Below, in pieces: positions 36,745-50,300 of a stretch of 64,000 nucleotides of DNA. Within the stretch, counting starts at the first letter, position 1. Every line of letters starts with the position of its first letter. The stretch covers positions 44,506,647 to 44,570,646 of the forward strand of contig CM028328.1 of the NCBI GenBank assembly GCA_016647705.1, in the 5' to 3' direction. The notes under the pieces were generated by a model. That model saw nothing but the letters and a program-made list of their open reading frames with translations. It was not told the DNA's origin and did no database searches. The DNA comes from Eucommia ulmoides. Taxonomy: Eukaryota; Streptophyta; Magnoliopsida; Garryales; Eucommiaceae. Both the position numbers and the translations under genes were made by a program.

Positions 36745-37431
36745 ATTCTCTCCCTCTCTCCAGAAACATCAACCGACACTCCTCCTTTCTCTCTCTACCT
36801 CTACCGGAGGGACTTGCCGACTTGGTAAAGTTTTGAAAAAGTAAGAGAGAGAGGAGATGATGCAAGAAGGTATTGACGTACGTGACATTGGTGGGTAATA
36901 ATACTTTATTACTTATTACGGCTGCACTCGAGGCTTTGAGGCAGGTGGAATCTCGTGATGACCATTTTGTTCAATATCAATTTTTTTGGTAAGGGGTAAA
37001 AATGGAAAATACACTTTCATCTTTTAAAGTTTTGTTTGGACGTCTACTTCCATTTTTGGGTTTCAATTTAAACAATTTTAGTATTGAGATTCGATTTTGT
37101 TTTTATTTGATCCAATATTTGATATATGTCTGTCCGATCAATGAATTTTAAATAGGCAAATGTGAAAATTTGATAAAAATACATTTGATTTGTCAATAAT
37201 AATTGCATCAATTGATAAATCAATTAAAATTGAAACAAAAAAAAAAAAAAATTCAAATCGAAACTATGAAGACAAGTAGACATACAAAACCATCACACTT
37301 ATAACCATTTTTTAAAAATTATTATATTTCTTTATTTAGGACACCAAAAAATCAACACCCAATTTCATTACAGAACAATACTGTATAAAATCCAAATAAA
37401 ACATCACATAAGTAAAAATAACCTATAACCC

Positions 37432-37503
<72 letters not shown>

Positions 37504-37648
37504 CTACAAGGCCAGCATTCAATCAAAGGGCCCCTTATGCAATCTACCAACTCATATCAATGTCTAATAAAAAAATTTGTCACACGCATCACAAATGAAA
37601 AAATTGCGACATGTAACATTTTTTCTTTATATTCCATTCGACTCTTCA
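36745..37648. other. Spacer between the two GT90 genes
   Basis: This is the upstream region of GT90-1 and the downstream region of GT90-2. It contains a long (TA)n microsatellite at about 37449-37502. No gene is seen. Short spacing and shared orientation fit a tandem duplication. Confidence 0.6.
37449..37502. repeat. (TA)n microsatellite
   Basis: About 27 TA units directly follow an oligo-A run, just downstream of GT90-2. Confidence 0.95.
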
Positions 37649-38292
37649 CTATATCTGCTTCTTCTGATTATCCCAGTATTTTTTCTCCACAAACTCTACT
37701 TGTCTAATCAAATTTTCTTTTCGTCTTAAGAATGAATCGAGAGATTGAGGATCAAAGGGAGGAGGCATAGTGCAGGGGTTACCGATGGTAGGACCTTTAA
37801 CCATGGATTCTGTCATGAATTTCTTCTCAAATCCTTCTGCAAGGCAAGCCAGTGTCTCTGAACAGAGTTCAATCGCTCGTTTTGGTACAGTAGGCTTGTA
37901 TTTCATTAGCTTGGAGTATTCATTTAGGAGATGAAACATGTAGTCATACACGAATTCCATCTTCAAATCTTCTTGGATGAAATCGCTTGACTTCTTGCCG
38001 ATTGTCCGTGCCTGGTAAAAAAAAATCCTTGAAAAAGACCGAGAAATATTCAAATCAATGAAATGAGTTTTGAAAAATCGTGTTTTATTTTTAATTAGAT
38101 TTTTTTTCCCCTAACGTTTAGGGTCTGTTCGGTTTGTTACTATAAATAAAGAATTGTTTTCTAGTTCAGCACCTTTCTATTCCAAGAAAAACATGGAAAA
38201 GAAACAGGAATTGGGAATAATTCTGTTCTATTACCATTTGTTCCAAAAATCTGCGAGCAGGAACCTTTTTTTTTTCCCTATATCTTTATTTC

Positions 38293-38325
<33 letters not shown>

Positions 38326-41300
38326 ATAGAACAATCGCAAATCAAGAATTTAGAATATTTAATACTCCATTAATACATTTATTATTTAGTATTTAGGTCA
38401 TATTGACCATTTTTTAGCTTCATTTATTTTATTAACTATCCTGTTTATTAGGACAATATTCTACCTAAATTAGCAATATCGTTATGACTACAATGGGGAG
38501 TAACCTTATTGTATAGATTATAGAGATAATCCGCAATTAGTCCTAAATAAAGGATGTAATTTGTAATTTGTCCTATTTAAAACATAAATTTAAAAGTCAT
38601 TTAAACTGAGTTTTAATTCCGTAGTAGTCCTGCACGTGCTCACGCATTGTATGTGGAGCATAAAAAGAGTTCGGTAAGTGAATCCGTATTAGAGTGAATA
38701 TTAGTAATATATAATTAATTAATTACAATTTAAGAATTACAAATTACGTGTAACAACTATACTTGTTATTAAACCTTTCTTTTATTGTAATTAGTTTAGT
38801 AATTAATTTATATTATTTAGTCTATATTTTAGAAACAGTAACAATTTATATTTTAGGAACAATTACAACTTATTGTATAAATTAGATCATTCCCCATAAT
38901 TGAAAAACATTGAATCTTGATTTCTTACACAGTATCAGCCTAATAACGTTTCTCTCTCCTCAGAAATTCATTTTTCTTCCTTCCCTGTCTGCAATCTACA
39001 ATCTTCCTTCAACCTTGCCGTCGTCGTTCATTGCCTGCCCTAGGTTTGCTTATTGCTGTTATTCTGTTTCTAGTTCGCTGCCTTCTAAGGAATAAAGCCC
39101 CCTACCTTTTTATATTCTTGAGTTACATAAACTACTCCAGTAGTTTCTAAACCTCACTAGTACTCCACAATTTACCAAACTAGCCCCATCTTTTTCAAAA
39201 TTTACTAATCTCTTCCCTTTAACTTTATACAAGTTTCTATTTACACCCCCAAACTTTCCACAAATTACCATTTCACCTGCCATACCAATCATGTCTAGTA
39301 ATTCCAATAGCAGCTCCACCATCTCTACTGAACCCCAAACCCTTTCCATTCCCACTATCACAAACCTTATCACTATCAAATTTAAAGATGACAACTTTCT
39401 TATATGGTCTCATCATATGGAAGCCTTTTTCTATGGCCAAAACCTTCTTAAGTTTGTTGATGTCTCTTATACTTACCCTTGCAATGAACCTCACTACTCT
39501 GTTTGGCTCCGCGCTGACAAAAACCTTGTCGGTGGGTGAGTGCAAGTCCTCTGCTGCCATTTGGGCGCTCATTCATCTCAAAAATCCATTGTTAACTCTT
39601 CTCTTTATAGGAAATGGCTCACCACTCTCGAGTACGGCACCTAATCTGTATCTGAATTTGTATAGGAAGCCAAATCTATTTCTAATGCCCATGCCGTTAC
39701 AAGTGAGCCTGTCTCCAACAAAAATCTAGTTAATGTCATTCTCAATGGACTTGATTCTAAGTTCAACATGTTTGTCACTGCTATTGAGAGTTTTGACTCA
39801 CTACTACTATTCTTTAATTTGCGAGCTCCACTACTCAACTGTGAGGCCCAACATAGAACCGTTTGCTCTCCTTTACCTTCTACCTTTTTTACATCTTAGA
39901 TAAATTCTAGTTCCGCTCCGCGAAATAATTCTCGCTACAAAGACCGCAAAAATACTAGTAGTCCATCCACCAACTGTGCTAATCTTGGCTATGCTCCTAC
40001 ACCCACATCCATATCTCAGTGTTAATTGTGCTTTGGGATTGGTCATTCTGCCCATAATTGCTACCGATTCTCTTTATTTGCACAACTATTCATTCTTCTA
40101 TCGCTAAACTCTATTCTCTTAAGTGCATCAAAATAAACAAACTTCACAGTTATCACTAAATAATCCCAGTTGGTATCCTGATACTGGTGCATCTAACCAT
40201 ATAATGGGTAAACCCACTCTCCTGTAGTAGTGCACACCATACAGTGGGTCTTGACTCTATTAAACTTTGCAATGGTGATCACCTACCAATAACTTATACT
40301 GGTAACATGATACTATCACTTGGGTCATCTTCCTTTTTTCTTAATAATGTGTATGTCTTTCCTTCGATCATAAAAATTTACTCTCCATTGCTCAATTTTG
40401 CACTGATAATCATGTTTTTTATGCTTTTGATACTCACCACTTTTATATTTTTTTATCTTACCTCTGGTTCTCTCCTTAGAGCCTATGTAAGGAAGGTCTC
40501 TACAAGTTACCTCACCTCTCTCCCCGCCTACATGTATTTGCCTTGGTCAACTTGTCCACGTTTTGGCATAATCGATTAGGTCATCAATCTGCTAAAGTCA
40601 TGTCTTACTCGGGTTTTAATAAATTGTTATCTACTTTATTTTTTAAATTTAAATCCTCCTTCTGCTTGGGGTATGCTTTGGGTAAATCCACACATCTCAT
40701 TTTTCCCATCTCAGATGAAATAAAAACTTGTTTTCCCTTTACTATAGTTCATTCTGATGTATGGCAATCTCTTGTACTTTCTGTATCTAGTTATTAATAT
40801 TAAGTGTTGTTCACTAACGACTACACTCGTTTTACTTGGCTATACTTCGTGAAACAAAAATCTGAAGTTCAAAAACTTTTTAGCCTATGTTCAAACCTAG
40901 GTTTTAAATATCGGCTATTACGTACCGTAACGGCCGATTCGTATCGGAAATCGAACCCTCCGATACCATTACACAGCCAATTCCGGAATCTAGGGACGAT
41001 TCGCACCGTATCGGGCCGTTACGGACCGATACGGTGCTGTAACGGCCGTTGCGGCTGTTACAGCAATTACGACCGTTATAGCTCTATTTTCAGGTCCGAC
41101 ACCCATGTGAGCTCTAGTTTTTCAGCTTTCTTCAGAGAATCTTCCATATAATTGAGTAGAGGTGAAGAAAAAAATAGTAGAAGACAAAAAAAAACTTACT
41201 AATTAACAGAAAATTAAAGAGCTCCTCGCCAAAAGTTGAGATATTAATCGCGGCGTTGCCAAACCCTAATAGAAATAACTCGTCGCCAAACATAGCTCTC

Positions 41301-44300
41301 GCCGTTGCCGGAGACGTCACAGTCGCAGCTCCTCGTCTTCGCCTCACTCCGTTCGTCTCTCTCTCTCTCTCTCCATCTCAGTTGGGCGTGTGAGTGAGTG
41401 TGTCGGTTGATTTGGGTGGTTCATGGGTGTTTTTGGTTGATAATTAGGGGGGTTTGGAAATAATATTGATTTATAAAATGATAAATGACTTGTTTACAAT
41501 TTAGTCCTAAAATTTTCTAACTTTTATTTTTATAGCATTTTTTTTTTGTCATTATTATTTATGACATTATATGTATAACTATATATATAATGGTTAATTT
41601 AGTGTTAATTAGCTTTAATTATGATTTTAGTAAATAGTATGAATTATGCCGACGCCGACTATGAAGAGTTTGAGCGCAATTCGTTTTGGTATTGATAATT
41701 TTATATGAGTGTATTATTTTTGTAATATGATGTAGAAGTACAATTTACTCTTTTATTATGTTTGTATAATATATTTTTATTAAGTATTGTGTGCATCATC
41801 TTATTCTTTTAAAATTGTTAAGTACGACGGTTTTTTCGTCTTTTTTTTTGTCTTTATTCTGTTATATATAACCCTAAAATGTCATAATACCTATTATAAT
41901 GTGTTTATTAAAGGTTAAATGAGTAAAACAATTACTCTTATTGAGTTTTTGAGGATGTTCTGGTGATTTTAATAAATTCACGACTGTTACGGCCGATTCC
42001 CGTTACGGACAAGCCGATACTCCCGATACCGTTACACCGCGACCGTTACCGTTATGTAACCCGATACCGCGATTTAAAACCTTGGTTCAAACTCATTTTG
42101 CCACATACATCCAATAATTTCAAAGTGATGGTGGTGGTGAATATGATAATGGTCCCTTCAAATCTCTTTGTTCTTCCCTAGGTATTCATCATCGGCTCTC
42201 TTGTCCTCACACTCTCGAACAAAATGGACTTGCTAAATGGAAACACCGCCACATTGCTGGCTCACACCCTTATTCTCATAAGTCATGTTCCCCTCCATCA
42301 CTAACCCGAAGCAGTCTCCACTGCTATTCACCTAATCAATTATCTCCCTTCTTCTAAACTTCAGTGGTCCTCATCATTCTCCTGTCTTTATGGCCATTAT
42401 CCTTTCTACTCTAAGCTATGTGTGTTTGGTTGTGCATATTATCCGTACTTAGGTGCTTACTTAGCTAATAAACTTTCGCCAAGAACTGTTGAATATGTGT
42501 TTTTAGGCGACATCTTACAGCACAAGGGTTATCGTTGTCTTGACCGCACAACCGACAAAGTTTATGTTTCCCTACATGTTAGTTTCAATGAACAACACTT
42601 TCCATTCACATCAAACACTAGAAGCACTCCACCAAACCCATCATCATGGGCCTAAGTTCCTCTCCTACCACCAGCGCTTCTTCCTCTCCTACGACCAGCT
42701 CTTGTTCTACCTCGACAAATGGCTCCACAAAATAGTACTCTGCCTCCTATTCATCAACTGTTTCTGTATCATTATCAACGCCGACAAAATTAACCCTTAC
42801 AGACAAATCCTTCTGCAACTGCCACCCTTGAGGCTCCTCATTCTTTTCATCCGCAACATTCGATAGTAACATGTCATCGGGATGGCACTCATCGTCCTCT
42901 TGTCCATACAGATGGTATAGTCTGATATCCTCTCCCACAAGCTTTATTTGCGCAGCTTCCATCTCCTACTGCTGAGCCTACCTGTTATACTCAGGTTGTT
43001 CGTATCCCTGAATGGCGTGAAACCATGACTAGTAAATTTAATGTCTTATTGAAGAACAAAACTTGGGTTCTTGTCCCTCTTTCCCCACATCATGTTGTAG
43101 GTTGTAAATGGGTCTTCAAACTCAAGCGCAAAGCAGATGGTTCCATGAACAGTACAAAGCTTGCCTAGTAACCAAAAGCTTCCATCAACAAGCGGATGTT
43201 GACTTTGATGAGACATTTAGTCCTGTAATCAAACAATCTACTGTTTGTATTATGCTCAGTCTTGCTGTATCTTTTGGGTGGACAATGCACCAACTTGATG
43301 TGAAGAATGCCTTTCTTCAAGGCATTTTAGATGAAATTGTATATATGGCATAACCACCTAGTTTTATAGATTCAACTCGTCCTCATCATGTCCGTCATCT
43401 ACAAAAAGTTATCTATGGCCTCAAATAAGCGCCCTGAGCTTGGTTCTAACGACTCAGCCCTTTCCTCTTACAGTATGGTTTTACCCAATGTCAAGCTAAT
43501 CATTCTTTGTTTATCTATCGTTCAAACTTCGTAATGTTGCTCCTTTTATATGTCAATGACATTATACTCACTAACAATCAACTGTCTCTAGTTTTATCAT
43601 TCATCACCACTCCTGGCACGGAGTTTGAACTTAGTGACCTTAGTTTATGGGCCTCGAAGCAACTCCCTCCTCTGTTGGCTTACATCTTTCTTAGCTCAAG
43701 TATGTCATCAATCTTCTTGCCCACTTCTCGATGACAAACTGCAAACTTTGCAACAACCCTGTATGTGCTAAGACACAGTCGTCATCTCATAGCGAGAATC
43801 TCTTGTCAGATGTCACTGAGTATCACCAATTGGTTAGCTCCTTGCAGTATCTCACTTTCACTAAACTAGGTATTGCCTATGTTGTTCATCATGTTACTCA
43901 GTTCATAAGCCAACCTCAGAAATACTACCTTATAGCTGCCAAACGAATCCTTCGGTACCTAAAAGGAACTCTGAACTTTGGCCTTCATTCCAGCGCAGTG
44001 CTATCCCCTGATTAATAGCTGTGGCCCAAATGTACTAGATAATGATCAAGATTCTATCTTCGCCGTCTAGACTAGCGTCTAGGTAACCTCACGTCCAATT
44101 ACATTCGTCTTGTCTCTACCATTGTTTCCAGTGACACTTCCATTTTTGTTTCCATCTATTTTCATGGCTATCAGAAAGGAAAAAGATCCTCAGCCAACTC
44201 TTGTCAAGCTGGGAATCCAAAACATTTTCGCCCCCAACTTGAGTGGAGTGTTGGAAAATTTAATATTTCAATTAATGCATTATTTATTATTTATTATTCC

Positions 44301-47300
44301 GATCATATTTCCTATTTAAGTCATGTTGACCAATTTGTTAGCTTCATTTATTTCATTAACCAACTCATTTATTATGGCGACATCATGACCAATTTGTTAG
44401 CTTCATTTATTTCATTAACCAGCTCATTTATTATGGCGACATTTTTCCTAAAATAAACGATCATTATGGCCATTATTTCTAACCCATATTTTTGTAATTA
44501 ATTTATTCTTGAATATGCAATTACCGAAAATTTGAGCAGATCAAATGGGAGAGATGCTGATTGGGAGAGTTACCTTTTGCTCGTGGCGGTTGCCCCAATT
44601 AACAGAGAACTTAATGGATCTGCACTTGTCTTCCTCCCTTATAGGCCAGTAATGGTGTAAGGGCAGCAAACTTCTAGTGAAAAAATCGTAGTAATGGGGT
44701 TTTACAAGCAAAGATACAGAATCACAGGCAAGAATATATTTTTCGCTGACAGACCATGCAGATCCTTCAATATATATTTTATATCTGCATGAAAGTGGAA
44801 TATTTCAATTAAAAAACAAAAAGACATGCTCATCAATAGCAAACATGAAGCAATACTAAAATTGGGGTTTTTAACACTTCATCCTGAAGGTTGATTAATA
44901 TCACTTTTTGATCCCGGTAGTAACTGTAGTTTCATTTTATAACTCCCTACAGTTTCCTATTCTTCCCAATGCAATGCAAATGGTTAACCCGTAATAGTCA
45001 ATTGAAATGCCCATAAAGGGATTTAATGGACTTTTTGGAACGTAAACGGGCTCATGAAACTGTTTGCCTTCCAAATTGTAACGGGGTTGAAGTTTTGATT
45101 GCATTGGGACGATTAGGAAACTTAAAAATGTCATGTGATCAAATTGAAACTATTGGGACCAAAGTGAGATAGCGGTCTAACTTTAGGGATGAAGAGAGTA
45201 AAAAACCCTTAACATAGGCAACTTTATTTTAAGTACTTTTAAAATTAAAAAAAAAAAAAAAGGTTAATTTTACAAAAAATATTTTTACTTAGAAGCACAA
45301 ATAAAAAATGAAAAAGCGTGTTTAATAGTGTAGAACAACATATAACATGTTTTCAACAAAATGGAACGGTTATCGGAATTGACCATTCTATTAGTACTCA
45401 GGATTAACTTTCATTATAATTCCTAGGTATTTGTTCATCTCACTCATCATGGGATTAGATAATCCCAAATCAATCATGATATTATGATGGATGGATTGAT
45501 TATGCTGAAATATTGGTAAAGTAATTGTTTTCACTATCCGGTCACCTTTTCCAGAAATGTTGTCGGAGCTTCAACATCCTCACTAGAATGTCGTCAAACA
45601 TCTGGTAACTCTATCAAGGATGTCCCCGAAACTCCAACAACATTATCGGAATGCCACCGAACTTCTGGAAAATCTCCGGAATATTCTCCAAACTCTGAAA
45701 ATGTTACCAAAACACAAATAGAAGTTCAAAATATTATTGGAATGTTACCAGAGCTCCGGTAATGTCACCGGAATATTATCAGAACAACAGTAATATCACC
45801 ATAGTGTTGCCAAAACTCTGATAATGTCACCAAAATGTTGCCAAAACTAGGATAATGTCACCGAAATGTTTCTAAAATTCCGAAAATGTCACCGGTGATT
45901 TCATAAGCATTTTCATTTTATTGTTGGTCATTTTTTCAACAAAGTTGTTGGAGTTTGATTATCATTTTCTATGAAGTCTTCAGAGCTCTGGCCATTTACC
46001 GAATGTTTATGTACTTGATTTTTATTTTGAAAATTGTCTTCCCTTTCTTTTCTTCTTTTTTTTTTTTATAAATATTACCATCATAATTGATATATTTCTT
46101 TAACAAATTGACAATTCATTTCATTCCTATATTTAATCCCCAGAGCAACCAAACATGGGAATGATGATTGTTAGCCCTAAAGGGTTTAATCTCGTAATTG
46201 ATTATTTTGATGATTTTGTGGACTAATCCACTTATTGAGAAATAAGACAGATTAAGGGATTTAAGTCAAATAGGCAATACGTGACATGATGAAAATGAAT
46301 CCAATACTAATGAAAAGTAAATGGATTGGATGATCAAGATTTTCTTTCAAAGTTGAATTTTTTGTACCTAATAGGTAGAACAACACTTATACTTGTCTCT
46401 TCATTATTCAACTCGATTAGCATCACAAACATCACTTTAAACATGTTAAAGTCGCTCAATCTTACGTGCTAGCCCTTAGTTTTGTGTGACACTCATATGT
46501 CTTTCATTGTTGTTAATGCATAATTAAGTACTTTAAAAAAATAAAAATAAACTGAATATAATTAAAATTCAAAATTGTTGAAATCTGGTTGAATCGGTCA
46601 ACCAAATTGGACAAAACAATGGTATATTATGGAAAGGAGTAAAACGGTCGACTACATAATTAGGTGACCGGTGTGGGCAAAAGCTTCAAAGTAATAAGGA
46701 ACAGACTATATTGGTCAACCGGTGCATTAGGTTAGTCGGCCGACTTCAGCAAAACAATCAGATCGTCCATTAAAAGCTCCGGTCGACATTGATTGAGATG
46801 CTTCAGATCTATTTGAATTGTGAACGTTTTTCAGAAATTTTTGCATTGTTTTTAACGAAAATTCTTTCTAAAATATTTCTCTAATATTCTTAAATGACAT
46901 ATTTTTTATTAGATATATTTTATAAAAAGATTTATGCATTAAAGATTTTTTGAAAAATGAATTTTTATGATATTCAATTTAAGCCCTTAAAGTTTCAGAT
47001 CTTCTAGTTCTTCATTGATGATCCTTGACTTTTTTGAACTCTTGATTAATAACTCCAAGTTTTTTAAATATTAATTAATTTATCTTGAGCTATTTTGTGT
47101 CTAAATACATGGATAAATTCAAATATTAATAGGCTGAATTGAAATAGTCAGAGTCTATGGTACATGGGCAGATTTTTAGGGAATAAAATCTGATTTTGTG
47201 ACTGTTTGGAATATCTCAAAAATCAGCTATTTAATATCACGAAAATTCCCATAAAAAGAAGAAGGAAGAGTGAGAAAGGGCTGAAAATATTCTGAAAAAA

Positions 47301-50300
47301 ATAATCTTTCTGTGATTCATCTTTGAGGGAAAAAAAATTGTGAAATTACTTGGAAGATTTTTGAGCTGATCATTGTCCGGGCATATTTTCTTACTTGAAT
47401 TGGTTTATTCAACATTTCCCGACTTTCTAGTTTATTCATTAAAGATCTAATTTTAAAATTTGATTATCTATCTTAATCTTATTGAATATTTTCTACTACT
47501 ATCTATTATATCATCTCTTTTCTAAAAATACTCAAAGTTTGAATCGGATATTTATATATATTTTAATTTGAGTATAAACCTACTGATTAATCAGTAATTG
47601 ATATTGACTTGAAAATTATCTTTTTTAAATTACTAAGTGCTGAAAATTGTTATTTGAACTCCCATGCTTTAAACTTCATTTATTTGATATTAATCGAGTT
47701 AAACGAATCGATAGATTTTTTACCTGGATTAGTTGTCTACGCGCTCACGATGATTATTGACTAACCTCAAATAAATTAACACAAAGTTATAAAACTGATA
47801 ATCTGAATATCGTGGTCACATCTATCACACTCAACGAGTTGAATTTTAATTGAAATTTTTTAGTGTTGGTAGAAACTTTGTGAAACGTTTTTTTTTTTAT
47901 TTGGGAGGTTTCGTAACTTGGACTTAATTGTAGTTAGTTCAAGTGAGAGTGTATTTAAGTGGAAGGGTAATTCACTCAAACTGGGTGTAAGGATTTGATT
48001 CTTATCTAAAAAGAAGATCAAGACTTAGTGGATGAGAACTCAGAGGAGTAGACATAGGCAAGAGTAGTTTGCCGAACTATTATAAAATCTTGTGTGTTAC
48101 TTAGGGTTCTAAGTGTCAGCCGTTATGTACTGTAACGGTTGATACGTAACGGAAAATCAGGGTACCATTACGGTTACGGAGCGATACTTCGTCCTTGGGC
48201 CGAATTTGATGTTCCCTCCGGTCACACCGTAACGGTGGTACATCCTACTGCAGGGAGGCGTGACGGCTGTTATAGGCAGATTGCGCTGATACAGGCTGTA
48301 TTTTCAGCTTTCCCTAGCAGGCCCCTCCCATCAACAGACAACAACTAGAATTTCAGCCTTTTTCCAGGCCCTCCAATAAGTTAAATGTTATAATATAATG
48401 TACAAGTACAATTTACTGTTTTATTATGTTTTTGTAATATATTTTTATTAAATATTGTGTGCATTATCTTATTCTTTTAAGATTGTTCAGTACGGCGATT
48501 TTTTATCTTTTTTCATACTTTTATTTTGTTATATATGTAGTAAAATGCCATAATATTTAGAATGTCTTTATTAAGGGTTAAATGAATAAAACAATTAATA
48601 TTATTGAATTTCTGAGGATGTTGTGGTGATTTTAAAAAATTCATGACCGTTACGGTCAATTCCCGTTTGGCTGTGTGATTATTTGCTTGCATTAATACAT
48701 TTCCACTGAAATAAATAAAATCAAATAAAAATTTGAGGTAAAAACTATTTAGATTAATTCTTTAAAATTACCCAATTCACCCCATTCTTGAGTAGCATTT
48801 GGGCCAATAGTAATGGTCATTCGATTCCAAACTCATAAACATTACAATTTCATACATATTCCATTTCATTCTTGCGTACCTAAACACAACGTTAGTATTA
48901 TCACTATAAAAGTTCTCTTAATCCAAAAGAATTCAATAGATGATTGAAAAAATTTAGGCAGAGAGTTCTAGTCTATTGATCTAAAATATAAAAATTGAAG
49001 AAGGAAAAAAGTCTCTCTCTTTCTTTTTTAATAAAACAATACTTGAAATCAAGTTTCACTTTTCTATTTTTGAAAGTACACAAAACAAACATTACTTTTA
49101 AAATTAAGGCACTATTTGGTAACGGATTTTTAAGTACTTTTTATAATAATAAAAAAAAAAAAAGTTAATTTCACAAAAAATATAATTTTACTTTAAAGCA
49201 AAAGAAAAAAAATAAAAGTTTTTTAGTAGTGAAGGCATAATATTATCCTTATAAATAATCTCTTAATCCGAAAACAAAATGAGAAGTAATTGAAGAAAAG
49301 TTTGGAAAGCCTAGTTACCATAGTTGTTAAAGTTTCTAGGCGCACCGAGGCGCACAAGGTGTCCCGGAGCCTCGGCGCTAGCCTGAGCGACACCAGGCGC
49401 ACGACATTTAAAAAAATAAATAAACTAATATATAGCACTTTTATATTGCAAATCTAAAATCAAGAAGTAAAACTCCTAACAAACAATAAAAGGAACAAAT
49501 AATAACAAAAATAAACTAAATAAGGCCCCGTTTGGTAACCCATCCCATCCCAGAAATTCCCATTGCATTCCCAGATTTTTGGAAATTCTGTTTGGGAATA
49601 GCGTTTGGTAATTTTTGTTTCTGTTTCCATTTCATTCCCATTTGAGAATTGTACCCACTTTTTTCTTAAGAAATGAGAAACAAAAAAAAGTTGTTTCTCA
49701 TTATTCCCATTCCATTCCCAAAACCCATGGTCACTATTCACCACCGGCTGACCACCGTCCGCCGCTGCCGGCCACCGTCTGCCGCCGCCGGCCACCGTCT
49801 GCCGCCGCCGACCGCCGCCGGCCACCATCCGCCCCGCCACCAGTCATCTCCGGCGACCATCGCCGGTCACCGTCCGGCCGAAAATTTTCCGGCCACTTCC
49901 GGCGGTCGCCGGCGCCACTGCCGTCCGTTCATCGCCGGCGGGAGGCACCGCCGTCTCCGATGCCGGAGAACCGCCGGCGGCAATTTGCCGGAGCGCCGGC
50001 CGGCCGGCCGGCCGTCGCCGGAGCACCGCCGGCGGCGGCAACAGTGCCGGAGCACCGCCGTCAGGCCAAAACAGAAAAGAAAAAAAAAAAAAAAGATTTT
50101 AGGATAAAATCGTTACCAAACGTGATTCTACTCCCAAAAAGAAAACAAAATTCTCATCCCATCCCATTCCCATCCCACTGCTGGAATGGAAACAGAAACG
50201 GTTACCAAACGCCACCTAAATAATTAAACAATTATTTTATAAACAATTAACATAAATATAAACATAGATCATCAAAAATCAGAAACAGAAAATTAGAACA

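Noticed and set aside
39110-39572. Minus-strand open frames over the Copia gag region
   Set aside because: Shadows of the plus-strand gag sequence.
41340-41372. CT-repeat and other microsatellites considered as CRISPR-like or satellite arrays
   Set aside because: They are plain short tandem repeats without spacers; a CRISPR array is not expected in a plant nuclear genome.
49615-50223. Long open frames on both strands in the GC-rich block
   Set aside because: They are produced by the CCG/GCC repeat composition of a MITE core; the products are Pro/Arg/Ala runs without a domain.
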